Origin: DATGKR01 sp035294565
GTDB lineage: Bacteria; Actinomycetota; Acidimicrobiia; Acidimicrobiales; Palsa-688
NCBI GenBank assembly: GCA_035294565.1
Contig: DATGKR010000100.1
Span: 1 to 48,444, forward strand
Direction of reading: 5' to 3'
DNA: 48,444 nucleotides
Part shown: one piece after another, positions 15,784 through 24,112 of the stretch
Numbering within the stretch: position 1 is the stretch's first letter
Layout: each line of letters begins with the position of its first letter
Program-made: the position numbers and the translations under genes
Notes under the pieces: model-generated
Seen by the model: the letters and a program-made list of their open reading frames with translations, nothing else
Database searches by the model: none
Told to the model about the DNA's origin: nothing

Positions 15784-17504
15784 GCAGAAGGGCCACCCGC
15801 AAATGGCGACCTCGCCGAATGGGGGACGCCGAGGCCGGAACGGTCCTCGTGCTCTGGACCGTAGCCCTCGTCAGCTTGATGGTGCTCGCGGGAATGGCGA
15901 TCGACCTCGGCAACATCGCCCAGACCAAGCAGCACACGAGCGACGCCGCCCGGAACGCGGTGCTCTCGTCGATCGTCGACCTGGCCATCCCCAGCAGCTC
16001 CAGCCCTCCCACCGCTCAACAAAGGGAAGAAACCGCCGTGGAGGATGCGGAGCAGTACATGACGAACAACTACACCGGCATAACAACGTCAGACTTCGAC
16101 AACTGCCCCGACCCCGGGACCTTCCCTCCCGGGGTCGTGCCCTCCAACGACGTCGTGCCCGCCCTGTCGGACGGGGTGAGCTGCATCGGCTTCTTCGACT
16201 TCAACTCCAACGCCCCGATCGACGGCTACGTGGGGATGGCCGTGGCGACACCGCCGAGGACGGTCTCCTACACCTTCGGGCGGGCCGCCGGTCTGAGCAG
16301 CCAGCAGGTGGGCTCGATCGCCTACTCGGTGCTGGACCAGGCGAGCAGCAGCTACCTCCTGCCGTTCGGTCTGCTGGTGGGCACCACTCCCGGCCTGTGG
16401 TGCATCAAGGACAACGGTGGCAACCAGAACAATGGTGGCGGCCAGGGCAATGGTGGCGGCCAGGGCAATGGTGGCGGCAAGGGCAATGGAGGGCAGGCAG
16501 GCGGCAACGACCCTTGCACGGGTTTCACGACGGGCAGCGGACAGTTCGGCACGCTGCACGGGCCCAGGTACCGGATCTTCCCCGGATTCGACAACGGGGT
16601 TGGCCAGAACGGTTTCCTCCAGACGAACGTGGACCTCGGAATAGACCACCTTCTCAACGTGTACAGCGGTAGCGGGCCGATGATCTGCGACTTCGAGGGC
16701 ACCGCCAACAACTGCGACGAGTACAACTCCCAGACACCGACGCCCGGGTATGACTCTGCCAACGCTGCGGTGCCGTCGACCGGCATGACCATGAACGATC
16801 TGACCCCCCCGCTCTTCACCGGAGGATTCACGGTGGGCACGTGCACCCTGGCCGTGCCGCGCCTGGCGCACCCCGACGGCTTCACTGCGAGCAGCACGTG
16901 CTCCGCCGACAACCCGGCGAACGGACAAGCGACCAAGCCGTGGCTCGAGAACGGCTTTGGCAGCAGCTACGACCTCAACGGCGTCAGCATCGAGAACTAC
17001 CTCACTAGCTACGGACTGTCGTTGCAGGGGCCTGGACCTGGCGGAACCACCCAGTGCTCCACACTGGCCCCGCCCCTGAACCCGCCAATCGACGCCCAGC
17101 TTCCTGTGACGGGCGGCTACGCGTGGGAGAGTTTCGACACCTGCCTCAGCGGTGCGCTGCAGAAGCTGAGCTCGGGCGGCGGCCCGCCTAATGGTGACTA
17201 CGTCTTCACCTCGAACATCCTCGCCACGCCCCGGTTCGGGGAGGTACCGACCCTGGCGGGCCTCGGAGACGGCAAGACCGGCGAGGCGATCGAAGGCTTC
17301 ATGGACGTGTACCTCGATCTCGCCGTCCCACAAGGCAGCAGCGATAACAAGGTCGGCGCCCTGCTCTCCTGGGTGTTCCCCAACTCGTGGGTGACGACGA
17401 GCCCCAACTCGGGGTCGGGCCTGAGCGGCTACGACGGCGGGCCGTACACCGTCAACCTCTGCAGCTACACCACCGGGAGCGGCGCCCCCGGCAACTGCAA
17501 CTGA
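15777..17504 (+). CDS. tadG: TadG-like secreted pilus protein with Gly/Asn-rich insert
   Basis: About 575 residues. A basic N-terminus (RRATRKWRPRRMGD) and one helix (TVLVLWTVALVSLMVLAGMA) are followed by DLGNIAQTKQHTSDAARNAV, the TadG/Flp-type N-terminal module. The pilin-type Glu is absent here. The rest is a large exported region with many Cys and Asn, interrupted near residues 219-240 by a tandem (NGGGQG)n insert. The insert and long ectodomain are larger than in typical TadG. GTG 15777 is chosen for GGAG six bases before it; ATG 15765 is the alternative. Both overlap the tadE end. It closes the operon; the next gene begins 25 bp on. A role in surface anchoring or tip formation is possible. 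Confidence 0.8.
   Translation: MLSRRATRKWRPRRMGDAEAGTVLVLWTVALVSLMVLAGMAIDLGNIAQTKQHTSDAARNAVLSSIVDLAIPSSSSPPTAQQREETAVEDAEQYMTNNYTGITTSDFDNCPDPGTFPPGVVPSNDVVPALSDGVSCIGFFDFNSNAPIDGYVGMAVATPPRTVSYTFGRAAGLSSQQVGSIAYSVLDQASSSYLLPFGLLVGTTPGLWCIKDNGGNQNNGGGQGNGGGQGNGGGKGNGGQAGGNDPCTGFTTGSGQFGTLHGPRYRIFPGFDNGVGQNGFLQTNVDLGIDHLLNVYSGSGPMICDFEGTANNCDEYNSQTPTPGYDSANAAVPSTGMTMNDLTPPLFTGGFTVGTCTLAVPRLAHPDGFTASSTCSADNPANGQATKPWLENGFGSSYDLNGVSIENYLTSYGLSLQGPGPGGTTQCSTLAPPLNPPIDAQLPVTGGYAWESFDTCLSGALQKLSSGGGPPNGDYVFTSNILATPRFGEVPTLAGLGDGKTGEAIEGFMDVYLDLAVPQGSSDNKVGALLSWVFPNSWVTTSPNSGSGLSGYDGGPYTVNLCSYTTGSGAPGNCN
16431..16484 (+). repeat. 18-bp in-frame tandem repeat in tadG
   Basis: Three consecutive 18-bp units AATGGTGGCGGCCAGGGC (the third with one change) encode NGGGQG, NGGGQG and NGGGKG. 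Degenerate units flank them on both sides. The near identity at DNA level points to recent slippage or duplication and predicts length variation between strains. Confidence 0.9.
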
Positions 17505-17529
17505 CCGACGTTGGCTACGAGGCCCGCTG

Positions 17530-18917
17530 GTGCTCACCGATATCCAGTCGATCAAGGCAGGTAGCGACGCAGCGCCGAGCAGCGTTCGCCCCGCCGGTGG
17601 GTATCCAACGCCCACGCCGGTTCTGCTGGCGCGCGTCGGGCTGGGATTGCAGCTCGCCTGGCTGATCGGCTTCTCCGTCGTGGAGTTCCTCCACGACGAC
17701 CTTGGCTACGACTTCGCCATCTTCTTCCAGGCCGGTTGGAAGATCTCCCACGGCCAGCTGGACCCCTACAGCTCGATCAAAGGGTTCCCTTACTGGCAGA
17801 ACCACGGCGAGGCGATGATGTGGCTCCTCGCCCCCCTGACGCGAATCCCCCCGTACGGGCTGTGGCTGCTCGTCGCGCAGGACCTCGCCGCGGTGGCCCT
17901 CGGCTGGGTGCTCGTCGACTGGGTCGCCCACCTGGCCAGGACGGACCGGTGGATATCGGCGCTTCCCCGGGGTGTGGCCGTGTCGGTGGCGGCGCTCGCC
18001 ATCCTGGCCAATCCGTGGGTCTACCTCGCCGACGCATGGGACTTCCACCTGCAGGTCTTCGCCGTGCTCGCCCTCCTGCTCGCGGCGAGGAACTTCGTCG
18101 ATGGCCGCTTGCGGCCGTGCACGCCAACCTCGGCTCGGACCTCGCCGGCGGCTACGGGTATCTCGCCGGTCCAGGCACTCATTCTCTACCGTCCATCGTT
18201 TGGGGGGCCATCACCCACCCCGCCCGGCTCGTGCAGCAGATCAGCGGCAAGGATCTCTTCGTCCTCTTGACCGTCATGCCGGGAGCCGCCCTCGGGCTGC
18301 TCAGCCCGTTCGGGGTGGTACCGCTGATAACCCTCTTCGTCGACAACGCCCATTCCGGTATCCGCTTCGCTAAACCGAACCTCTTCCAGTCGTGGCCGGT
18401 GTGGCCCCTCGGCGTCGTCGGGTCCGTCTGGGTGCTCGGGCGGCTGAGACGGATCGGCTCGACCGGGATGATCTGGAAGGTCTTCCTCTGTGCGACACTG
18501 CTCTCCTCCGCCCTGGTTGCGGTCTTCGGCTTCTCCTACTACCCGGCCTACCTGAACGTGCCGGCCGACTCGGCTGCCCGAATCGGCGCCGACCTGAGGG
18601 AGATACCGCAGCAGGCTGAGGTCGTCGTCTGCGAAGGGATCGCCGGGTGGTTCGGGGACCGGCCGAACGTGACGGTCATCATGAGCAATCCAGTCCGCGT
18701 GCCGCTGCCCGGCGGCGAGGTCTACTTCGTCCTCTCTCCGCACGTCGGAGGCGAGCCGACCGCCGACACGGAGAGCGTGCTCGACGTGGTCAGGTCGGAG
18801 CTCCACGCCTCAGTGGTTAGCCACCGCCACGGGGTGTGGGTGCTGCGCTGGACTCCGCCTCCAGGGCAGAGGTCGTTCGTGCTCCGAGCGCACGTCCCGG
18901 ACTTCTCGTTGACCTAG
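17530..18917 (+). pseudogene. DUF2079 GT-C-like membrane protein gene broken by an internal deletion
   Basis: Reading from GTG 17530 gives a clear DUF2079 N-terminus (GYDFAIFFQAGWKISHG, then FPYWQNHGEAMMWLLAPLT) up to AARNFVDGRL near 18105. The family resemblance then continues in another frame from LAAVHANLGSDLAGGYGYLA to the stop at 18917. Compared with the intact convergent paralogue at 18934-20424, about 57-60 residues are missing between these points and the frame changes. The junction lies at about 18102-18118, where GGCCGCTTGCGGCC carries GGCC twice. The original product would be a polytopic GT-C-fold protein of roughly 520 residues. A sequencing or assembly error is less likely because whole helices are missing, but it is not excluded. 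Confidence 0.75.
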
Positions 18918-18933
18918 TCCTCCCGTAGCGCCC

Positions 18934-20424
18934 TCATCGCGGGGGTGCGGGAAGGTACAGGTACTCGAGGTCAGGTGGGGGAGTCCAACGGAAGAGGAAA
19001 ACGCCGGCGCTGCTGCGTACCAGGGTCGCGTGCGGGAGGTGCGATACGACAGCGATCGCCTCCTCGTTGGCGGGGGTGTCCTCCGCACCAACCGATGGTG
19101 CGAGCACAAAGTAGACCGTCGGCCTCGTCAACGGAACCTGGGACGGGAAGTCCAAGAGGTCGTAGACGTCTTCCAACGACCCAAACCGACCCGATATGCC
19201 GTCGGACACGACGACTTCGGCGTGCGGAGGGATGGACGCGATGATCTTGCGCACTGCCGCTGCAGAGGCCGCCGTGGTTCTCAGCCACAGGGCCGGGTAA
19301 GCCGGGAGCAGCGTGACCGCCGATGTCACCGAGCATGCGAGGGTGATGGCCACCACGAGCCGACCGAGCATTCCCCCGCGGTCGCGGGTGCACAGCCACG
19401 CGGCGAGCCATACCGTCCCGACGATCATGAGCGGCCACATCGGCAGAGGCTGGTGGATGTAGGGCAGGGCGAAGTTGCTGTTGTGATTGGCGGCGTCTAC
19501 CAGGAACGTCAGTAGGGGCACGATCCCCCAGGGACTCAGGAATCCGGCGATCCCGACGGGCCGGAGGGTCAAGATCAGGTCGCCTTCGATGCTGCTCAGG
19601 TGGCGGCCCAGCCTCGAAGCGTGCGCCAGGACACCCAAAGCTATCGAGGCAACTCCAGCACCTGGCTTTCCCCCTGCCAAATAGGCATACGCCGAAAGCG
19701 GTGCGCCGAGGTTGGCGTGGATTGCCGAGAGCAGGACCGTCCATGCCAGGCCGGCGCACGCCAGGGCCGCCGAGCGCACCATCCTCGAGCGGTCGCGCCG
19801 GGCGATCAGCATCCCGCTCACGCCCAGTCCGAACACGTAGGAGCCGGCGACCGCCCCCGCCAGAAGGGTGACTGCGCTGTAAACGGCTGTCCGGCGCCAC
19901 CGGCCTCGCCACATGTTCTTCGCTGCCAGCACGAGGGCCAGGACGGCGAACGCCTGGAGATGGAAATCGAACCCAGCAGAGCTGTACACCCACGGGTTGG
20001 CCAACCACAGCACTCCGGCGGCGGCGATCGTGAGAGCCGGCGGGAGCCGCCGCGGCCAGCTCTTCGACGCGGTCATGGCGGCGATCCAGTCGACCGTCAC
20101 CCAGCCGATCGCGACCGTCGCCACGTCCTGGGCGATGAGCAGCCACAACCCTTCGGGGGGGAGCGCCGCGAGCGGAGCGAGCGGCCACATCAAGAAACCG
20201 CCGTGGTCCCGCCAGAAGGGGATGTTCTCGACCGTGCTGAAAGGGCTCAGGTCGCCGTGGTCGATCTTCAACCCGGCCTGGAAGAAGATGGCGAAGTCGT
20301 AGGTGAGGTCGTACCGGGCGAACTCGACAGCCGAGAAGGCGACAAGCCATACGCCCTGCAGGCACAGCGCCACCCGGACGGCGAGGAGCGCCCGGCGGGA
20401 GAGCCGGGCTTCTCTCCTGCTCAT
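18934..20424 (-). CDS. DUF2079 GT-C-like polytopic membrane protein
   Basis: About 496 residues with 11-12 predicted helices. The DUF2079 hallmark TYDFAIFFQAGLKIDHG sits in the first extracytoplasmic loop, followed by IPFWRDHGGFLMWPLAPLA. Later conserved parts are ANPWVYSSAGFDFHLQAFAV and GIVPLLTFLVD. A soluble C-terminal region (AEVVVSDGISGRFG, VYFVLAPSVG, FLFRWTPPP) follows. The family is predicted to be membrane glycosyltransferases; donor and acceptor are unknown. ATG 20424 is chosen because the membrane region begins right after it; a GTG at 20493 would add 23 residues without a binding site. It is a full-length paralogue of the broken gene it converges upon, 17 bp apart. Confidence 0.75.
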   Translation of the reverse strand: MSRREARLSRRALLAVRVALCLQGVWLVAFSAVEFARYDLTYDFAIFFQAGLKIDHGDLSPFSTVENIPFWRDHGGFLMWPLAPLAALPPEGLWLLIAQDVATVAIGWVTVDWIAAMTASKSWPRRLPPALTIAAAGVLWLANPWVYSSAGFDFHLQAFAVLALVLAAKNMWRGRWRRTAVYSAVTLLAGAVAGSYVFGLGVSGMLIARRDRSRMVRSAALACAGLAWTVLLSAIHANLGAPLSAYAYLAGGKPGAGVASIALGVLAHASRLGRHLSSIEGDLILTLRPVGIAGFLSPWGIVPLLTFLVDAANHNSNFALPYIHQPLPMWPLMIVGTVWLAAWLCTRDRGGMLGRLVVAITLACSVTSAVTLLPAYPALWLRTTAASAAAVRKIIASIPPHAEVVVSDGISGRFGSLEDVYDLLDFPSQVPLTRPTVYFVLAPSVGAEDTPANEEAIAVVSHLPHATLVRSSAGVFLFRWTPPPDLEYLYLPAPPR

Positions 20425-20530
20425 ACCGGGGTCATCCCGGTCACCGCGCGGACCCAGGTCGGCGTCTAGAAGCCGCACTTCGACAGGGTGCACCAGCAGG
20501 GTGGAGCCGCCCCCTCCCCAGGATCAACGG

Positions 20531-21271
20531 ATGCCCAACTCGCAGCGTCTACCCTTTGTCCCCGAGATGCCGGACCCCAAGCAAGCCCGCATCCTGATCG
20601 TCGACGACGACCCGGAGCTACGATCGTTGCTGCTGCTCGTCCTGGAGGGCGAGGGCTACCCGGTCGCCCTCGCCTCCGACATCCCCGGGGCGATGGCCGA
20701 GCTGCAGGACGGCGGGGTCGACCTCGTGGTGCTCGACGTGTCCCTCGGCGTCGAGGACGGCCGCATCCTGCTCGGGCGGATCCGCGAGTCGGGCGACCTG
20801 CCGGTCATCCTCATCAGCGGCATGGGGGAGACCGCCGACCGGGTCCTCGGGCTGCGCCTCGGCGCGGACGACTTCCTGCCGAAGCCGTTCTCGCCCGTCG
20901 AGCTGGTGGCCAGGGTGGAGACGGTGCTGCGCCGGGCGGGGGGGGCGCGCCGCCGGGAGGCGGCCGACGCCGGCGACGACAAGATCGGGGTTCACGTCGA
21001 CGAGGCGACGCGGGAGGTGACCGTCGACGGCCGCCCCGTCGAGCTGACCGCCAAGGAGTTCGACCTGCTCGCCTTCTTGGTCCGCTCCCCCCGCCAGGTG
21101 TTCAGCCGCGGCCAGCTGCTCGAGCACGTGTGGTCGTCGCGCTCGGAGTGGCAGGACGAGGCGACGGTCACCGAGCACGTCCGCAGGGTCCGCCACAAGA
21201 TCGAGGAGGACCCGGCCAACCCCCGTTGGATCACCACCGTCCGGGGGGTCGGCTACCGCTACGAGCCCTGA
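20531..21271 (+). CDS. OmpR/PhoB-family response regulator
   Basis: 246 residues. The receiver domain begins near residue 18 (ARILIVDDDPELRSLLLLVL), with phosphoacceptor Asp in LVVLDVSLG near residue 69, a conserved Ser in ILISGMGE and Lys in DDFLPKPFSP. The winged-helix DNA-binding domain fills about 150-246 (LTAKEFDLLAFLVRSP, FSRGQLLEHVW, VTEHVRRVRHKIE, WITTVRGVGYRYEP). ATG 20531 is the first plausible start; ATG 20567 is an alternative closer to the domain. The gene ends inside the last 13 bp of the convergent hybrid kinase gene. The kinase is its likely partner by position only. Confidence 0.92.
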   Translation: MPNSQRLPFVPEMPDPKQARILIVDDDPELRSLLLLVLEGEGYPVALASDIPGAMAELQDGGVDLVVLDVSLGVEDGRILLGRIRESGDLPVILISGMGETADRVLGLRLGADDFLPKPFSPVELVARVETVLRRAGGARRREAADAGDDKIGVHVDEATREVTVDGRPVELTAKEFDLLAFLVRSPRQVFSRGQLLEHVWSSRSEWQDEATVTEHVRRVRHKIEEDPANPRWITTVRGVGYRYEP

Positions 21272-23775
21272 ACGGCGCCGCCGGCGGGTGCGCGTCGGCG
21301 GGCTCGGACCCTGCCGACCTGCACCATCTCGGCGACCCGCAGGCGCAGAACGTCGGGCTCGTAGGGTTTGCGGATCACCGGGTCGTCCCTGCCGGGCGGA
21401 GCGTCGGAGCTGCCCGTGTAGCCGGTCATGTAGACGACGGGCATTTCCTTGCGGACCTGCCGCACGGCGGCCACCAGGTCCACGCCCGACATGCCCGGCA
21501 GGAGGATGTCGGTGACCAGGGCGTCGAAGGGGCCGTCGGACCGGAAGGCCTCCAGGGCCTCCTCCGCCGACGAGCAGGACCGCACGTCCAAGCCGATCGA
21601 CGTCAGCGTGTACTCGGCCATCGGGCGGACCGCAGCCTCGTCCTCGACGAGCAGCACCCTGCCGCGGACCGTCCTGCCCTCCGGCCAGTGCTCCGCCTGG
21701 TCGACCCCGCCGGTGACCACCGCGTCGCGCACCAGCGGAAGCCAGATGCGGATGCGGGTCCCCTTGCCCGGCATGGAGTCGATGGCCATCTGGCCGCCGC
21801 GCTCCTTGACCAGACCGTACACCGTGGGCAGCCCCAGCCCGCTGCCGTGACCCCGGCTCTTGGTGGTGAAGAACGGCTCCAGGCAGCGGGCGAGCACCTC
21901 CGGCGGCATGCCCGGGCCGTTGTCCGACACGGTGAGCAAAGCGAGCGGACCGGGGGGCAGCTCCAGCTGGCGCGCCTCGTCGACGGGCGGAGCGACCAGG
22001 CGCACCCCGACCTCCACCCTGCCGACGCGGTCCATGGCGTCGCAGGCGTTGATCACCAGGTTGACAACGATCTGCTCCATCTCGCTCGGGTCGAGGCGCA
22101 CCTTGATCACGTTGCGCGAGGTGCGGATCCTCAGGTCCACCTTGGGCCCGGCGATCCGCTTCAGCACGGCGTCGAGGCCGGCGACCGAACGGCCCAGGTC
22201 GATCACCACGCCCGAGTCCACCTTCTGGCGGGTCATGTCCAGCATTTGTTGGGTCAAAGAGGCGGCCCTCTTGGCTGCGTCCTCGATGCTGGCGATCAGG
22301 CCTAGCTGCTTGTCGTCGGCGATGCCCCGGCGCAGGATGGCCGCGTAACCGATTATCAAAGTCAGCAGGTTGTTGAAGTCGTGGGCGACGCGCCCGGCGA
22401 CCTGCCCCATGGCGTCCAGTCGCTGCGCCTGCACCAGGGCGGTCTCCACCCGGCGCATCTCGGTGAGGTCGACGCCGGCGAGCAGCGACGACGGGGCGTC
22501 GCTGGCCGCCAGGGCGGGGAGAGGCGCGGCTGACACGGAGAACTGCCTGTCCCCGACGCTGACCGGCCGGTTGACGACGGAGCCGCCGCGCACGGCGTCG
22601 ATCGCCAGGTCGGTGAGGTGGCGTCGGTAGGGTTCCTCCAGCTTCCAGCCGTCGGTGTCGCCCGGCCAGCCGAAGACGTCCCGGGCGGTGCGGTTCGCCA
22701 TCGACACGTTGCCCAGGGCGTCGATCTCGAGCATGAAGGCGGGCGACGCGTCGATCACGGCTCGCAGGCGGGCCTCGTGCTTGACGATGTTCTCGGTGCC
22801 GACCGCCCGCTGGAAGGCGACGGGGACGAGCGACGCCAGCGAGCTAAGCAGCGGCTCCTCCTCCCTGGCGAGATCCCCGTCGAGGAAAACGGCGAGCACT
22901 CCCCGCTCCCACGGGTCGGCTCCGGCGAGCGGGTAGGCGACCCAGTGACGTCCCCTGCCGATGCGGTCGGAAGACGCCGCGCCGAAAGCCGCTTCCACCC
23001 TGTCGTCGTCGACGTCGCCCGCCCGGGCGTCCACCGTCGAGCCGTCGGCGCGGTACCACCGCGCCGCCGCCCCGCTGGCCTCGTGGATGACGCACACGTC
23101 GCGGCACGCCATCTCCAGCACAGCCTCGGGGGACGCGGCGCCGGCCAGGTTGGCGGCCGCCGAGGCCAGGCGTCGGAGGCGGGTCACGGTACGGGCCTGT
23201 TCCCGGGCGCGCGCCTGCATCTCTCGGTGGAGTCGCACCCGCTGGGCGGTGGTCCCCAGCCTGCTCGCCACGTCGGCGGCGACCTTCAACGCCGAAGGGC
23301 GGAAGCCGCGCCGGTGCGGGCCGGTGGCGGCGACGAACCACCCGGTCGTGACGCCGCTCGACACCACGGGCACCACCAGCAGCGACTGGGCCCCTACCCG
23401 CTCGCGGACGGCCTGCGCCGACCTGCCGTTGTCCGAGCCGGCGTAGCTGAGCACGGGCTCCTCGCGGGGGGCGACCCGGGAGCCGACCGGCTGCCAGGTG
23501 TCGGGGGCGGACAGCCCGGAGCGGGGCTTGAACCGGTAGGCGCGGACCTCGGGCCGGCCCGCCGATCCGAGCATCTCGATGGCGCACAGGTCGGCGAACT
23601 CGTCGACGCACGCCTCCGCCACCGCGGCGATCGCGTCGTGATCGTCGTCCACCGCCGCCTCCAGGATGCGGCTGACCTCGGCGAGGAGGTCAAGCCTGGC
23701 GAGGGCCTCCTTCTCGCTTAGCAGGGCCAGCTCGGTGGCGCTGAAACCGCTCCTGGCCGGAGACAGATGGGTCAT
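21259..23775 (-). CDS. CckA-like hybrid histidine kinase (GAF-GAF-PAS-HisKA-HATPase-REC)
   Basis: 838 residues, apparently soluble. Residues about 25-180 form a GAF-type domain and about 235-355 a second one. A PAS domain follows (RAVIDASPAFMLEIDALGNV). The HisKA box is GRVAHDFNNLLTLIIGYAAI with His near residue 465, which is the CckA-like form. The HATPase domain has VVNLVINACDAM, DNGPGMPPE and GHGSGLGLPTVYG. A C-terminal receiver (GRVLLVEDEAAVRP) has Asp near residue 756 in ALVTDILLPGMSG. It could run a phosphorelay through its own receiver. The ATG at 23775 has AGGGAGAG just upstream. Its stop overlaps the 3' end of the OmpR-type regulator by 13 bp. The sensed signal is unknown. Confidence 0.9.
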   Translation of the reverse strand: MTHLSPARSGFSATELALLSEKEALARLDLLAEVSRILEAAVDDDHDAIAAVAEACVDEFADLCAIEMLGSAGRPEVRAYRFKPRSGLSAPDTWQPVGSRVAPREEPVLSYAGSDNGRSAQAVRERVGAQSLLVVPVVSSGVTTGWFVAATGPHRRGFRPSALKVAADVASRLGTTAQRVRLHREMQARAREQARTVTRLRRLASAAANLAGAASPEAVLEMACRDVCVIHEASGAAARWYRADGSTVDARAGDVDDDRVEAAFGAASSDRIGRGRHWVAYPLAGADPWERGVLAVFLDGDLAREEEPLLSSLASLVPVAFQRAVGTENIVKHEARLRAVIDASPAFMLEIDALGNVSMANRTARDVFGWPGDTDGWKLEEPYRRHLTDLAIDAVRGGSVVNRPVSVGDRQFSVSAAPLPALAASDAPSSLLAGVDLTEMRRVETALVQAQRLDAMGQVAGRVAHDFNNLLTLIIGYAAILRRGIADDKQLGLIASIEDAAKRAASLTQQMLDMTRQKVDSGVVIDLGRSVAGLDAVLKRIAGPKVDLRIRTSRNVIKVRLDPSEMEQIVVNLVINACDAMDRVGRVEVGVRLVAPPVDEARQLELPPGPLALLTVSDNGPGMPPEVLARCLEPFFTTKSRGHGSGLGLPTVYGLVKERGGQMAIDSMPGKGTRIRIWLPLVRDAVVTGGVDQAEHWPEGRTVRGRVLLVEDEAAVRPMAEYTLTSIGLDVRSCSSAEEALEAFRSDGPFDALVTDILLPGMSGVDLVAAVRQVRKEMPVVYMTGYTGSSDAPPGRDDPVIRKPYEPDVLRLRVAEMVQVGRVRARRRAPAGGAVQGS

Positions 23776-23904
23776 GGCTCTCCCTGGGCCGGAAAGGGTA
23801 GCTGAACCAGATGGGTGCTTGCGCGTTCTTCTGTGACTTTGCCCTTTTCGTGACGTTGGGCGGGCACCTTTAGGGAATGCCCGGCCGCAGCCGAATTCAC
23901 CGTT

Positions 23905-24084
23905 GTGGATTGCCAGCGATGCGGCGGCGCGGGGCACACGGACGCCGAATGCTCCGCGCCGGAGACGGCTCTCATGGACTTCCTGCGCGGGCAGGCCCCC
24001 CCCGACCAGGAATGGAAACCGACAACCGAGAAGCGGCTCGACCTTTCCGCCTTGAGCCCACCCTCAGCGGGGGACGGAGTCTGA
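23905..24084 (+). CDS. Small protein with a canonical CCHC zinc knuckle
   Basis: A 59-residue reading frame beginning at GTG 23905. The product starts VDCQRCGGAGHTDAECSAPE, so the first 16 residues contain C-x2-C-x4-H-x4-C, the exact spacing of a zinc knuckle. The rest is hydrophilic (DFLRGQAPPDQEWKPTTEKR) and ends SPPSAGDGV. Zinc knuckles generally bind single-stranded nucleic acid or proteins; CQRCGGAGH also recalls DnaJ-type CxxCxGxG modules. By hand count, 48 of 59 codons end in G or C, which suits a real gene here. No clear ribosome binding site is seen, so leaderless translation is possible. It fills the gap between the divergent hybrid kinase and the convergent acyl-CoA dehydrogenase. 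Confidence 0.55.
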   Translation: MDCQRCGGAGHTDAECSAPETALMDFLRGQAPPDQEWKPTTEKRLDLSALSPPSAGDGV

Positions 24085-24112
24085 GAACGCCGCTTCGGCC
24101 CGCCGCCTCCCT

